A stretch of 64,000 nt of DNA from Pyrinomonadaceae bacterium (GTDB taxonomy: Bacteria > Acidobacteriota > Blastocatellia > Pyrinomonadales > Pyrinomonadaceae), in assembly GCA_014380365.1 (NCBI GenBank), contig JACMJZ010000001.1, positions 43,839 through 107,838 on the forward strand, written 5' to 3'. Made by a program: the position numbers and the translations under genes. Every line of letters begins with the position of its first letter. Position 1 is the stretch's first letter. This document shows, piece by piece, positions 38,801 to 47,420 of the stretch. The notes under the pieces are model-generated. The model did not search any database, was not told the origin of the DNA, and saw only the letters and a list, made by a program, of their open reading frames with translations.

Positions 38801-41309
38801 CATGCTTGAGGGCATCCGCAATGGCCAGTCGTTGGGCGCGTTGCTTGGCTATCAATTCGAACGGCACCTCCACGATCACGGCCCGGCGGGAATCGACGCT
38901 GCAGTTTATCCGCTGCGCCGGGCCTTTCCTTTAACGGCCTACCAAATCGCCTCGGTCCCGAAGGAAGCCGGCGGAGCTCGTGAAGCGATCTCGGCACTGA
39001 ACGTCGTCGACGGACGTAAGCTGATCGAGCACATGGAACAGGAGCAGAAGTTTACCTATCCGTTCGGTCTGTCTCCTTTGCCGGCGGTCGGAAGTAAACC
39101 CACTTTGCCGCCGCTCGGACCTGTATCGAGGGTGGCGATCAACAAGGCCGTCCAGCATATCCGCGCCATCAACGACGCCGTTGCCGATCTGGCGTTGGCT
39201 GAAGGCGTCCATCAGGCGGTGGTGGGAAACTACGCGCGCTCAGCCGGAACACTCGAGGCTTTTGCAAAGGGCAACTATCCACCGGAGCCGGCAGTCATTC
39301 GCACCCCCCGCAGCGGCATCGCCCTCACCTTGCGCACCGCGATCCACTTTCCTGTAGTAACTGCGACAGATTCACTGCTGTTGCCTACGTTGCCGCCCCT
39401 CGCGATTGCCGAACCCGCCGTCAACGCCTGGCTCGCAAATCGATTGCCGCCCCCTGAAAACGTCGGCTGCCAGGTGACGTTCCATCCGCTCGACGGCGAT
39501 GAAGACACCTTATTCGTTACGCAGAAGGATCTGAAACTTGAACCAATAGAGTTGCTCTACCGCGTCGACGCAGATCCTAACAAGGGACTTAGCGACCTGG
39601 AAGACCTGATCGTGCGTCATCTTGAAATCGAAGTTGCACTCCGACAAGATCATCCGATTGCGCTCCGACACGATCGTCCGATTGAAATCAAGCACACTGA
39701 GCGCGTCGCCGGTCGGATTACCTGGTTTGAACTGAACGCTTTGCTGGGCAGTTTACGATCACTCCTGCTGACGTCGCGTCCGTTGCAACCCGCCGATTTG
39801 ATGAGGGCCAACGACGCGAGCCGCAATCAACAGAACGCCGTCTCGCTGGGCAAGACTCGGCTCGACGCACCACTAGAGAAGCTCGATCAGTTTCTACAAG
39901 ACGGAGCCGACGCGTTGTCGAGCAAACTCGACAGCGCCAATTCCATCGACGACAAGCTCGTGGCCTTTGCCAGTGAAGTCGGGACGCTGGCTGCATTCCG
40001 GCTGCCTCAAACGGGAACCGGGTTCGCGTTCGATTGGCGCGCGGGGTTCTATGCGCGGTTGGTAGAGAAGATCAACCAACGGATTAAACTTTGGCGGGAC
40101 AGGCTGGCCAGATACGACGCCCTCATCGTCAGCTACAACGGTCTGCCTGGCACGACGCCTAACGCCAAAAGGCTTTCATTGCTGCAGGCTGCCGAGGTAA
40201 TTATCAGCACGACACTACTTCCGCCGAACCTGACGCCTCAGCAACTTTTCGACGCGCTCGCCGTTAAGCACGCTGCTTTCGTTAGCAAACTAAATGCGCT
40301 GAGTGATCTGGTTACGAAGCCGAAGGGCACGGTCACCGAGCTACTCGCGAGCGCCAGGGCACAGTTGCCGCTAACGGACTTCGAGCGTGAGCCGCTGGAC
40401 TTCGCTGAATTCGACCAAGAGATCGATCGCTTTCGTGACCAACTCAAGGAGGCAGTAAACCTTCTGAAGACCGATGTCGCGGCGCGGGTTGGGCGGGCTA
40501 AATTACTCCTCGGCCGTCTCAGTTCAGCGACGGCGGCTGAACAGGTGAAACTGATCCAGTCGGCGGCCAAAGAAATTTTCGGCGAGGACTTTGTCATGGT
40601 GCCGCAAATTACTTTGCCACCCAGCGCGATTGATGAGTTGGTAAACGCCTGGAAAGGCTCAAAGAATCTGACTACGTTTGCGGAAGATCCAAAGGGCGGC
40701 GCCCGAGACTTTCCGATCGACGATTGGCTGCACGGCGTGGCTCGCGTTCGCGGGAAAATGCGACACTGGGAAAACGCGGTGTTTCTCTGGGAGGCGTTCC
40801 AGGTTGGTTTGACTAAAGCAAGCGTTTCGCCTCATCTGACTCCACTGCAGTTGCCGTACAAAGCCGGGGACCACTGGTTGGCACTCGAATTTCCTCTGGA
40901 TTACCAGATCGACAGCGATCGTCTTCTCTACACGGGAAGCTTTGACGAAAAACTCGATGCACCTCGAGCGATTTGTGGAGTGTTGGTTGATGAGTGGACC
41001 GAAGTGATTCCGGGAACGGAGGAGTCAACCGGTATTGCGTTTCATTATGATCGTGCTTCCTGCGAAGCACCTCAATGCTGGTTACTGGCAATGTCTCCCC
41101 GGTCGGACGGCGCCTGGGTATGGGATGATCTTTTGGAAGCCGTCAACGACTCGCTTGATTCCGCCAAAGGTCGGGCCATAGAACCGGACAGCATTGAGCA
41201 GATCGGCTCCGGCGAATTCAGTTGGCTCTTGCCCGCCACGATGTCGGCCTACACGGTTCCCGAAATTTCCATCTCAAATAACCTGCTCCGCAATATCATC
41301 AAGGGCTGA
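35829..41309 (+). CDS. Very large protein of unknown function (1826 residues; giant operon, fourth gene)
   Basis: The ATG lies four bases after the previous stop. The N-terminal 95 residues form a coiled coil rich in Arg, Gln and Leu (SRRRLEDLRRQALLSREAL). The remainder is mixed alpha/beta with RIPILLFPLRLETRF near residue 110 and LRIGDQAYGILPTTAFD near 575; a helical stretch near 1300-1600 contains further coils. No catalytic motif or export signal was found. The size and absence of membrane parts suit a structural or scaffold protein in a large assembly; this is only an inference. It is followed after seven bases by the last gene of the run. Confidence 0.75.
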   Translation: MADFETTRQQLSNSRRRLEDLRRQALLSREALQQCERALAAFERNAKASSPTERQRLKKRLRAAQLAVERDQSALAVSRQQYADSLQAFSEFSDPSESITQLSDRIPILLFPLRLETRFKTTTSGQPQLWVRAYPDSCLIDSFEPSLTEQEVASVKAFWLAIWRAREVESLERAAWRHLVAAHGSGRAGWIVQKQAPLNPRDKPARNNPADVLLFIVTDRPLPPEARKFWREMWLAKDEKARRSALKRLTAAVGAPLAKQIAELHQPINFSEPPPDERVPASLKVEVVILRLRSLANIKTRRTSWSSAPRAELLPERLLLVASSKLGTRRSVLGRMIRTPLVTGPDPNASADQLKPVKDTDEPLRSRSKLQIPEDMAWMFDFEKALEVGMAFRIDLTATEASEGFARLVVLGVRLSDSPVEGAQNLTTLLEHQLHSRTGLEFIPQGTPTNNTEEGGSGFSFRDDSESTFDSLFKHSAPFPDASNQLTRCDGHWFSQALGVAPRFVEQIPNANGRDQSEARAMQIALWPGTLGYWMKTLLGQVFSRGAAAETRHFFTRYVSGRGPLPALRIGDQAYGILPTTAFDKVKWADGSSRGNFLNQVYQLVKEISTRWKPLVRQIDYVGKEGGDRHQRLLNVLGLHPTSVEYHSFGADSVLHRALEISIRTIDGGVAVVDLMPVDTPMRLLRDLGYSDNSTPDVLNRIYSGSPTLLSGPLIDDRPLSETEGLGGGNYIQALINAAKTGIEVLQTTWGLSDTEPVALLHGILRYALQLGFHETAVKLTGEAAWHHASLAEPPLIHINSDAQRSESRYAVLFAPNEAVTNSNSLMLGDYIAQNVTSVDPYLREHIEALNCLADLPTARLERLLAEHVDCLNYRLDAWKTGLLTHRLEELRKPKRPAEKPGLFLGAFGWVENLRPKNRELTPVNLPDDLERAVNNGNTTPLVRDSTNGGLIHAPSVNHATTAAVLRNGYIANDGRLAINLSSRRVRLALSMLEGIRNGQSLGALLGYQFERHLHDHGPAGIDAAVYPLRRAFPLTAYQIASVPKEAGGAREAISALNVVDGRKLIEHMEQEQKFTYPFGLSPLPAVGSKPTLPPLGPVSRVAINKAVQHIRAINDAVADLALAEGVHQAVVGNYARSAGTLEAFAKGNYPPEPAVIRTPRSGIALTLRTAIHFPVVTATDSLLLPTLPPLAIAEPAVNAWLANRLPPPENVGCQVTFHPLDGDEDTLFVTQKDLKLEPIELLYRVDADPNKGLSDLEDLIVRHLEIEVALRQDHPIALRHDRPIEIKHTERVAGRITWFELNALLGSLRSLLLTSRPLQPADLMRANDASRNQQNAVSLGKTRLDAPLEKLDQFLQDGADALSSKLDSANSIDDKLVAFASEVGTLAAFRLPQTGTGFAFDWRAGFYARLVEKINQRIKLWRDRLARYDALIVSYNGLPGTTPNAKRLSLLQAAEVIISTTLLPPNLTPQQLFDALAVKHAAFVSKLNALSDLVTKPKGTVTELLASARAQLPLTDFEREPLDFAEFDQEIDRFRDQLKEAVNLLKTDVAARVGRAKLLLGRLSSATAAEQVKLIQSAAKEIFGEDFVMVPQITLPPSAIDELVNAWKGSKNLTTFAEDPKGGARDFPIDDWLHGVARVRGKMRHWENAVFLWEAFQVGLTKASVSPHLTPLQLPYKAGDHWLALEFPLDYQIDSDRLLYTGSFDEKLDAPRAICGVLVDEWTEVIPGTEESTGIAFHYDRASCEAPQCWLLAMSPRSDGAWVWDDLLEAVNDSLDSAKGRAIEPDSIEQIGSGEFSWLLPATMSAYTVPEISISNNLLRNIIKG

Positions 41310-41316
41310 GAATTCA

Positions 41317-43266
41317 ATGTTTACGATAGAAAACCTTAGAGCAGCGTTGGCGACACAGAGTAAGCCCGCCATCACGCGTTGGAACCGGCTGGAAGGCCGG
41401 CCGCGAACGCAAAACTTCGAACGAGCACTGCAGGCAGAAGTGCGCGACGCCCTTTGGATGTTATCGCGTCAGTGGCAGCTCGGTGAGTTTCAGGGGGACG
41501 ATGCCGGCTCGCCCGTGTTGGCTCGGGTCTGCGTTGATGTTGCCGGCATCGATCACTTTCAAGCGGGCAACACAGAGATCACTAACTCGCTGCGGGAGCC
41601 TCTCGAAGTCACGGTTGAAAAACGTCCGCTGCCGCTGAATCTTAGCCAGCAGTATCTCTCGCTTGACTTACGACTTGCGGTGGGAATGCGTTGGGTGAAG
41701 TTATTGCGCAGCGCCTCGCTATCAAAAGACTATGTGCCCGAATACCTCCGGGCATACGGCATTCAAGTTCCCCATCCCGCGGTGCCGCAACACGCTGCGG
41801 TGTGTGCTCACGCCGAAGTTTGGCAGCAAGTTAGCGCTGCCGCCGGACGCATGATGGATGGAGTTTCGTTGCTTGACCATCTCAAAACAGGCCAGGCCTT
41901 TGATCTGGTTGCCGCGGCGGCTGCAGACAGACCCAAGTTGGTCGCGTTGGGTAAGAGACTACAGCAGTGGTTCGCAACTCTGATCCTTCAGCCGGAATCG
42001 TCAAGCGCCGATTCATGGGATTCGTCCCGACTCGAATACAAGTTTGGCTGTGCGGCAGCCATGATAGATAAGACCGAGACCGTGATGCGCGCTGACGAGT
42101 ATTATCAGGGACACCTTGACTGGTTTGCGCTCGAAGAACGATCCCGGAAAGTAACACCCCAGCTGGGTCCAAAGCCACGACCCAGCCATCGTCGCGTTCA
42201 CGAGTTCATTCCCACTTCAATCGTCTTTGATGGCATGCCTAACACGCGCTGGTGGGCCTTTGAGAATCGGCGCACGAACTTTGGCGAGATGCGCCCTGAC
42301 CTTACCGATTTGGGAAAACTGCTGCTAATGGAGTTTGGCCTGGTCTATGCGAATGACTGGTTCATCATACCTTGCAAGCTACCGGTGGGCTCGGTAGCGC
42401 AAGTCAAAGGAATTGCGTTGAGCAACGTTTTTGGCGAACGCTTCTGGATCGAACCGGTGACACAACCCACCGAAGCCAACTGGGACAAGTGGACGATGTT
42501 TACCCTCACGCCGGAAGCTGACGAAGCGCGGTCGCCGCAGTTGGTGCTTTTGCCAACGCTGCCGAAGAAGCTGGAGGGCGCACCCATTGAACAAGTCGCT
42601 CTGATTCGCGACGAAATGGCGAACATGGTGTGGGGACTCGAACTAAAAATTCCACTGGCATCGGGCGGGTGCGGAAACGGCAGAGAGTTATCACGAGAAC
42701 TATTCAAGTTTCTTCAGGAGCCATTCCGAAAAAAGATTACAGCAATGAAAGCAATGAGAGATCGCCGCGCCGTCCTGGAAGCCATTCCAGCGGCGCAGCG
42801 AACCTTAGACGAGCAGGAAGAACTGGACCAACTCGTCATCGATCTGGACCGGCTCGCCATCGAACTCGTTCAGGTGTTGGGTCCTGACCCAAAGGCGCCG
42901 ATTCGTTACGAAGTGATGAATACAGTACCTGAGCACTGGATCCCGTTCATTCCGGTGACAGTAAATCCCCAATCAGGTCAAATCCGACTGCAGCGTGCTG
43001 CCTTGCCGCGAATACTCGAGGGCGACACCCGGATGCCGGAGAAAGTGCGACCACGCACAACACTGCTGCAATCGAATTTCCCTGGTCCTTACTATATACA
43101 CGAAGAGGAAGTGCCTCGGGCGGGCGTGGTTGTCAGTCAGACATATCAACGCGCGCGTTGGGTTGGCGGGAAAGTGTTTACCTGGCTGGGCGCGCGGAAG
43201 CAAACGGGACGCGGGGAGGGGGCGAGTGGTCTTAGGTTCGACTCCCTGATAAACACTCAGAAGTAA
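41317..43266 (+). CDS. Protein of unknown function (giant operon, last gene)
   Basis: The start is ATG 41317, seven bases after the previous stop; an earlier in-frame codon at 41194 lies inside the upstream gene and is rejected. The product has 649 residues. The N-terminal block RDALWMLSRQWQLGEFQGDD and the later MPNTRWWAFENRRTNFGEM and LLMEFGLVYANDWFIIPCKL are highly aromatic and look conserved. From memory, related proteins accompany the large genes just upstream in other phyla. No signal peptide, membrane helix or known fold is evident. It ends the operon; a long palindrome follows about 130 bases later. Confidence 0.75.
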   Translation: MFTIENLRAALATQSKPAITRWNRLEGRPRTQNFERALQAEVRDALWMLSRQWQLGEFQGDDAGSPVLARVCVDVAGIDHFQAGNTEITNSLREPLEVTVEKRPLPLNLSQQYLSLDLRLAVGMRWVKLLRSASLSKDYVPEYLRAYGIQVPHPAVPQHAAVCAHAEVWQQVSAAAGRMMDGVSLLDHLKTGQAFDLVAAAAADRPKLVALGKRLQQWFATLILQPESSSADSWDSSRLEYKFGCAAAMIDKTETVMRADEYYQGHLDWFALEERSRKVTPQLGPKPRPSHRRVHEFIPTSIVFDGMPNTRWWAFENRRTNFGEMRPDLTDLGKLLLMEFGLVYANDWFIIPCKLPVGSVAQVKGIALSNVFGERFWIEPVTQPTEANWDKWTMFTLTPEADEARSPQLVLLPTLPKKLEGAPIEQVALIRDEMANMVWGLELKIPLASGGCGNGRELSRELFKFLQEPFRKKITAMKAMRDRRAVLEAIPAAQRTLDEQEELDQLVIDLDRLAIELVQVLGPDPKAPIRYEVMNTVPEHWIPFIPVTVNPQSGQIRLQRAALPRILEGDTRMPEKVRPRTTLLQSNFPGPYYIHEEEVPRAGVVVSQTYQRARWVGGKVFTWLGARKQTGRGEGASGLRFDSLINTQK

Positions 43267-43396
43267 GCGATCTGGGTAGGATTGGGAAAACCGGTGGCGA
43301 AATTGTATCTAGAACTGACGGCACGCAACGGGTAAAGAATGGCAACGAAGAGGAACGCATGGTAAATGCTCGAAAAATTCTGCAACCTTAGTAAGA

Positions 43397-43416
43397 GCAA
43401 AAACTTAAGTTTTTGC
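43397..43416. repeat. Perfect 20-base palindrome after the giant operon
   Basis: GCAAAAACTTAAGTTTTTGC reads the same on both strands. As RNA it can form an eight-pair stem with a TTAA loop, ending in a run of five T, so it may serve as a weak bidirectional terminator. It sits 130 bases after the last large gene and 10 bases before the decayed tRNA-Met-like core, so it may instead belong to a recombination site. Confidence 0.4.
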
Positions 43417-43426
43417 CGAGTCGGTA

Positions 43427-43451
43427 ATTCATAACCCCAAGGTCAGCGATT
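43427..43451 (+). other. Decayed copy of the tRNA-Met 3' core (attachment-site-like)
   Basis: ATTCATAACCCC-AAGGTCAGCG matches the fragment at 26719-26741 with one missing C and one G-to-A change, then diverges. The CAT anticodon loop and variable region are kept but the T arm and CCA are lost. With the other copy it brackets the 16-kb five-gene operon. A chance match over some 22 of 24 bases is unlikely but not excluded. Confidence 0.45.
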
Positions 43452-43513
43452 AGTTTACCCTGCAAATCCCATCTGGAGGATCGCTGGTTATACCGGGATA
43501 AGAGTCTCGGCGA

Positions 43514-43903
43514 TTACGGAACGTGGCGATGGGAATCCGCATTGGTAACGGTAACGCCAACACTGTAACCGTAACCAACCTCCTCTCCAGGTTGCGGCGT
43601 TTGGTCGATGATCAGTCCGGGCTGAATTGGCAGATCGGAGCGTGTCGCCAACAGTCGAATGGTCAAGTTAGAGGCGTGAAGTTTGGTTTCGGCGTCTTCA
43701 TAACTCAATCCCTTGAGCACCGGAACCTTGGTTTGAGCTTTTCTCGACTGGCGCTCTTGTTGTACGTCCAGATGGAGCGCCAAGAGTGCGACTGCCGGCA
43801 AGATTATGTAGACAATAAACACTATGGTCGCAAGGACCGTGACTAGCAGTTTCTTTTTGCCTCGCATGCTGTAGCCAACGAGTACGCCAAGTAAGAATCT
43901 CAT
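43514..43903 (-). CDS. Small membrane-anchored PASTA-domain protein
   Basis: ATG 43903 has an excellent ribosome site (AAAGGAGCAAAGAA); the upstream open frame is a shadow. The 129-residue protein has one membrane helix (LLVTVLATIVFIVYIILPAVALL) and a single PASTA domain: VPVLKGLSYEDAETKLHASN, then IDQTPQPGEEV and VGVTVT. PASTA domains bind peptidoglycan fragments or muropeptides and are usually repeated on kinases or penicillin-binding proteins. A single one with no enzyme part is unusual. The topology puts PASTA outside the membrane. No clear operon partner. Confidence 0.8.
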   Translation of the reverse strand: MRFLLGVLVGYSMRGKKKLLVTVLATIVFIVYIILPAVALLALHLDVQQERQSRKAQTKVPVLKGLSYEDAETKLHASNLTIRLLATRSDLPIQPGLIIDQTPQPGEEVGYGYSVGVTVTNADSHRHVP

Positions 43904-44015
43904 TTCTTTGCTCCTTTGGACCTCCTTTATGATCGCCGGGTATCGCTGTCCGCCGTTATTTACTCGGCTTAGCGCTTTGGAATTCACGCAGGGACCGCGC
44001 GTCTTGAGCGTGATG

Positions 44016-44044
44016 AAAAGCAAAACGCCCGGCGGCTGCCGGGC
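44016..44044 (-). terminator. Intrinsic terminator on the minus strand
   Basis: GCCCGGC/GCCGGGC (44027-44044) forms a perfect seven-pair GC stem with a GGCT loop. On the minus strand it is followed by TTTTGCTTTT (44026-44017). It would end transcripts coming from the integrase side before they reach the PASTA gene. The surrounding 43904-44300 stretch holds a second seven-base hairpin (AACTCGC/GCGAGTT, about 44094-44118) and no gene. Confidence 0.6.
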
Positions 44045-44300
44045 GAAGTGTCTGGCGAAAGGCGCCATACTTTTCGGAGGTCTATTTGTGCTTTAACTCG
44101 CTTGCTTGGATTGCGAGTTTCTCATAATGGTGAGTGGGTTAACGACAAGAGTTTGGGTGGAAAACTACGTTGCGAAAAGGTAGTCCGCATTTTGTCCGCA
44201 ACGGATTTTTGGCGGGGCTGTAACTCTAATAGACTAGGTTAGTTGCGTGGGAGTGTCCACTTCCTGAGCTAAGCGGGCAATATTTTTAACTAAGTACAAC

Positions 44301-45572
44301 CTACACCGCAACTTGCTGTTTCTCCAAAGGCTTAACAGTCTCGGAAGCGGTTCCCTTCGTTCCCGATGTTCCCGACATTCCCGGAAAAGAGGCCACGAAT
44401 AGGCCAACGCTTGCGATGCGCTGATCAGTAAGTATACAGCCCTGTTCGGGCGCGTGCAGATAGATTTTGAATGACTACAGCGACTTGTGGCCACTGTATG
44501 ACATGACCAGAGCCACGTTGTTTCCGCTTGCCTCCATCATGTCGGTAACGAATGTGTGCCGAAGGCTATGGCAAGTGAAGCCATTGGCTCGGCCGTAGTT
44601 GAGATTTGCCAGCTTCCCCGCGTTCCGGCATGCCCTTGCTATGGCGTTGTCGAAGGTTGCGGTCTTCGCGCGCGGGAATAATAGCTCACCATCAGTGAGG
44701 CCTTCGGCTATTCGGCGTTGGACGATGTCGCTTATGCAGTCCCAGAGTGGTAGGTCTCGTTCGTTCTCTGTTTTTGTTGCGTAGAGCCGGAGTTTGACTT
44801 CGGACCATATGAATTGATCGAGTCTCATGCGCACAATCTCGTTGAGTCTTCCTCCCGTCAAGCGAAGTAACTGCACTACATCACCCGCTTCGCGCCAAAG
44901 AGCTTTGCGCTCCTCACGTCGAGAGGGGGCTAAAGGTGGATCTAATAATGTGTGGACCAGGGTTGCATATTCTGTTAGCTCGACGCGGTGTTCGAATTCA
45001 GGTGTGCGACTTACTTTCAGTGTCGGTCGCAGCCAGTTAACAAGGTCGGGTTTTGACTTTTGTGCGGCTTTCAGCATTCCTTGAATGCGGCCTATGAAAA
45101 CACCTGCGCTGTTCTTGTTGAGCGTGGGACGAAAACAAAGTATTTGATAGAACTCGCGTAGATCAGTCTCTGTGCATTCGCGGATTAGTCGGTTAGGGCC
45201 AAAGTGGTCCACAAAGCCCTGAATTACTTTGCAGTTGGATCTGACGTTGTGTGCGTATTGATAGCCCTTGTCTCGAGAGCGTACCTCCAGGTTGCGGCGG
45301 TAAATGTTGAGGGCTTCCTGGGCGGTAGTCGGTTTACTGCGAATCTCGCCTCGCTCTTCTGCGTCTATGTTATTCATCGCTTGACGCAGATGTTTTTCAG
45401 CTTCGCTTTTAGTTGTGAACCCTTTCTTGCGAAGCCGAACATTCTTGTAGCGGCGAATGTAGCCGTGGAGAATTTGACCGCCGGGGCCGGTGTATTGATG
45501 AAAGTTCTTCACTACTGTTTCCCTTAGCCGCGCTGGAAGCGTTGTTCGAAGTTGTTTACGAATGTACTTCAT
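44301..45572 (-). pseudogene. Tyrosine integrase interrupted by an in-frame amber codon
   Basis: The frame gives a normal N-terminal DNA-binding region, box I Arg in LTGGRLNEIV, HSLRHTF for box II and GHKSL, then TAG at 44475-44477. The same frame continues for 57 more codons with SFKIYLHAP, where the tyrosine (44460-44462) is the expected nucleophile, and ends at 44301. One base (GAG to TAG) explains the break. Without readthrough the 365-residue product lacks its nucleophile and is inactive. It heads the decaying mobile element and is the best candidate for having used the nearby tRNA-Met-like site. Confidence 0.8.
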
Positions 45573-45614
45573 TGCTTGCAGCTTTTTTATTTAGAAATGT
45601 GCGGTAAGAGGGAA

Positions 45615-45875
45615 TTATAGTGAGAGTGCTTGCCGCTGTCCATGAGTCTCTTGTTCATTACTGGGGTTTGGCAGTCGACGTTGGGCGTGATGTTCTTGCT
45701 TTTCGGCGAATGCAATTACTTCTTCAAGGATAAATCGAACTTGGCGAGTGCCGTTACGAATGCGTGTGAGTTTTGCGGTGCCGGCGCCGCCGTTGAGGAC
45801 CGTTTTTCGAGAGCAGCCGATAATTTCGGCTACTCGTTTGGCATCAATGCGGGTCTTTTTCGTAATTAAGCTCAT
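45615..45875 (-). CDS. Small helix-turn-helix protein, excisionase-like
   Basis: From ATG 45875 the product has 86 residues: RIDAKRVAEIIGCSRKTVLN is a winged-helix/MerR-type recognition region as in AlpA or excisionase proteins, and IRNGTRQVRFILEEVIAF is the usual closing strand and helix. The longer frame to 46220 looks non-coding. No ribosome site is obvious, so the start is uncertain. It lies just upstream of the integrase gene on the same strand, the normal place for a directionality factor. The 400 bases upstream (45876-46284) hold nothing I can identify. Confidence 0.55.
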   Translation of the reverse strand: MSLITKKTRIDAKRVAEIIGCSRKTVLNGGAGTAKLTRIRNGTRQVRFILEEVIAFAEKQEHHAQRRLPNPSNEQETHGQRQALSL

Positions 45876-46284
45876 AGCGTTAGTTGTCGTGCATCGCTGG
45901 TTTGATTCGAGTCTTTCTTGATGCTCCCCATCTGCCACAGGTTTTTGTTGAGGTCGCGACGTAGCTGGAGTTTTTCGATCCCAACTGTTACTACGGCCGA
46001 GGTTGGTTCGGGCTCTGGCCCATCCTTTCTGTGCACGTATCATGCCAATAACGAACGCTCGCTTAAGTGTGTAGAGGTTGTAAAGGATTTCCGTTTTAGG
46101 CAGGTTTTTATTGGAGTTTTCTAATTGAGGGCATATTGGCCGAGAAAGGTTAGGCGTAGGTGGGACTAAAAGGCCTAGTAGCCAGGGTGTTGACTGCTGA
46201 ATGAGTGTTCGCGCTTGCATACAGCAAGCGGTTGAGACTGACGGCTCGGTCTTGAGTAATCGGCAACAAGGAAACGTCTCGACC

Positions 46285-46590
46285 TTATAGGATCAGCTCA
46301 ATAACCTTCTCGACCAGTTCCCGTGAAGGTGGCGCTTCTTTCCTCGGTAACGCTGCGATGACGGTTGAGTGCGAATCATGTTCAAGAGTTTCTGTTGCAG
46401 ACCGTTCACCATCATGGGACGCGATTGCTTGTTTGTCACGATCTCTGACAATGGCGGCCCGCGCACGTTCCTCCTCCTGAAACCTATCGTACACTTTGAC
46501 TAGGATAGGATTAGCAAAAGGCGCGACAGAAAGTAAGTGTTTAGCGTCCACCATCTCCCCAAGTAACCAATGCTCGACCTTGGGTATCAA
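46285..46590 (-). CDS. Small protein of unknown function in the mobile element
   Basis: A 101-residue charged protein that begins four bases inside the end of the upstream reading frame (ATGA overlap), which supports it being real. It is largely helical, with an acidic and basic alternating middle (YDRFQEEERARAAIVRDRDK). No domain is recognised. The overlap with the remnant of the relaxase reading frame suggests a former mobilization accessory role. Confidence 0.4.
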   Translation of the reverse strand: MIPKVEHWLLGEMVDAKHLLSVAPFANPILVKVYDRFQEEERARAAIVRDRDKQAIASHDGERSATETLEHDSHSTVIAALPRKEAPPSRELVEKVIELIL

Positions 46591-47420
46591 TTCCAGATTG
46601 AGTTCTTTGAGAAAGTTTCTTGGATGTCGCTAAACCGCTGCTTCGGGATGTCAAGCTTCCGTCGGACATTCTCATAAATCTGGTCCAATTGCATCGCCTC
46701 GCATAGCTTCAATTGGAAGGAGTGTAACGGTTCTGATAGCGCCGCGATCGTGGCGTCGTTGGCGTTACCGCTTAAATGTAGCTGCTCGACTTCCTTTTTA
46801 ATGCTGGCTGCAAGAACGTCCCACCCGCGTTCCATGTAGCGACTGTTGAAATTCATGCTGTGGGCCAACTGGCCTATCCGTGCATCGCTTATACGCGATT
46901 CGTTTGGATCTCCTTGCGCGGCCGGGAGAGGCGCAGCCGAATTATTCACAGCTTCCGGAGCGTGTGCAGTACGAGCCCATGAAATGGGCTTTGCTAGGGC
47001 GAGGCGCTCAACTGATAGTGCTCCTTCCTTGGTAACTTTTTGCTGGATTCCACTCTCATGACCTCCGATCGCTTGACGCGCCTCACTGGCTCTGCCTGCT
47101 GCGTCGTCGTTTCGACTTTGAACTATCCTGCCGCGCAACTCTTCGAGTGTTGTGGTCGCAAGTCTAGGCTTAGGTTCAACCTTGATTGGCACCGCTACGT
47201 CCTTAGCTCCGCGAGCTGCCCCATCTCTCGGAGTCCGAAGGCGGACCGAGGGAGCGCGTCCTTGACGCGCTCCCTCGGCGTGGTGCGGGCTGTTGAACTT
47301 CCTCTGCGCTGCATTCGCGGGTGATGTTGGGCTGATTAGCGGCAGGGGCGATAGCGAGACTTTAGTTTCAGCCTGATCGAGACTCAGCGGGACGGCTGGA
47401 GTCTGCTCATCCGCTCCGGT
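46587..47420 (-). pseudogene. Probable C-terminal extension of the broken relaxase frame
   Basis: The frame is open from just after the TGA at 47421-47423 and is the same frame as the relaxase tail upstream. Read through that TGA, the two form one continuous protein, as if CGA had become TGA. A GTG at 47192 could start an independent 201-residue product (VPIKVEPKPRLATTTLEELRG). The sequence is helical with a Pro/Ala-rich head and no recognised domain. Two explanations remain: a decayed single long relaxase, or a separate small gene. Confidence 0.4.
47246..47278. repeat. Perfect 15-base-pair hairpin
   Basis: CCGAGGGAGCGCGTC (47246-47260), loop CTT, then GACGCGCTCCCTCGG (47264-47278). The stem is exact and very GC-rich. 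It lies inside the relaxase-tail reading frame and has no flanking T run, so an intrinsic terminator is unlikely. It could be a REP-like mobile repeat or a processing signal of the element. Confidence 0.6.
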
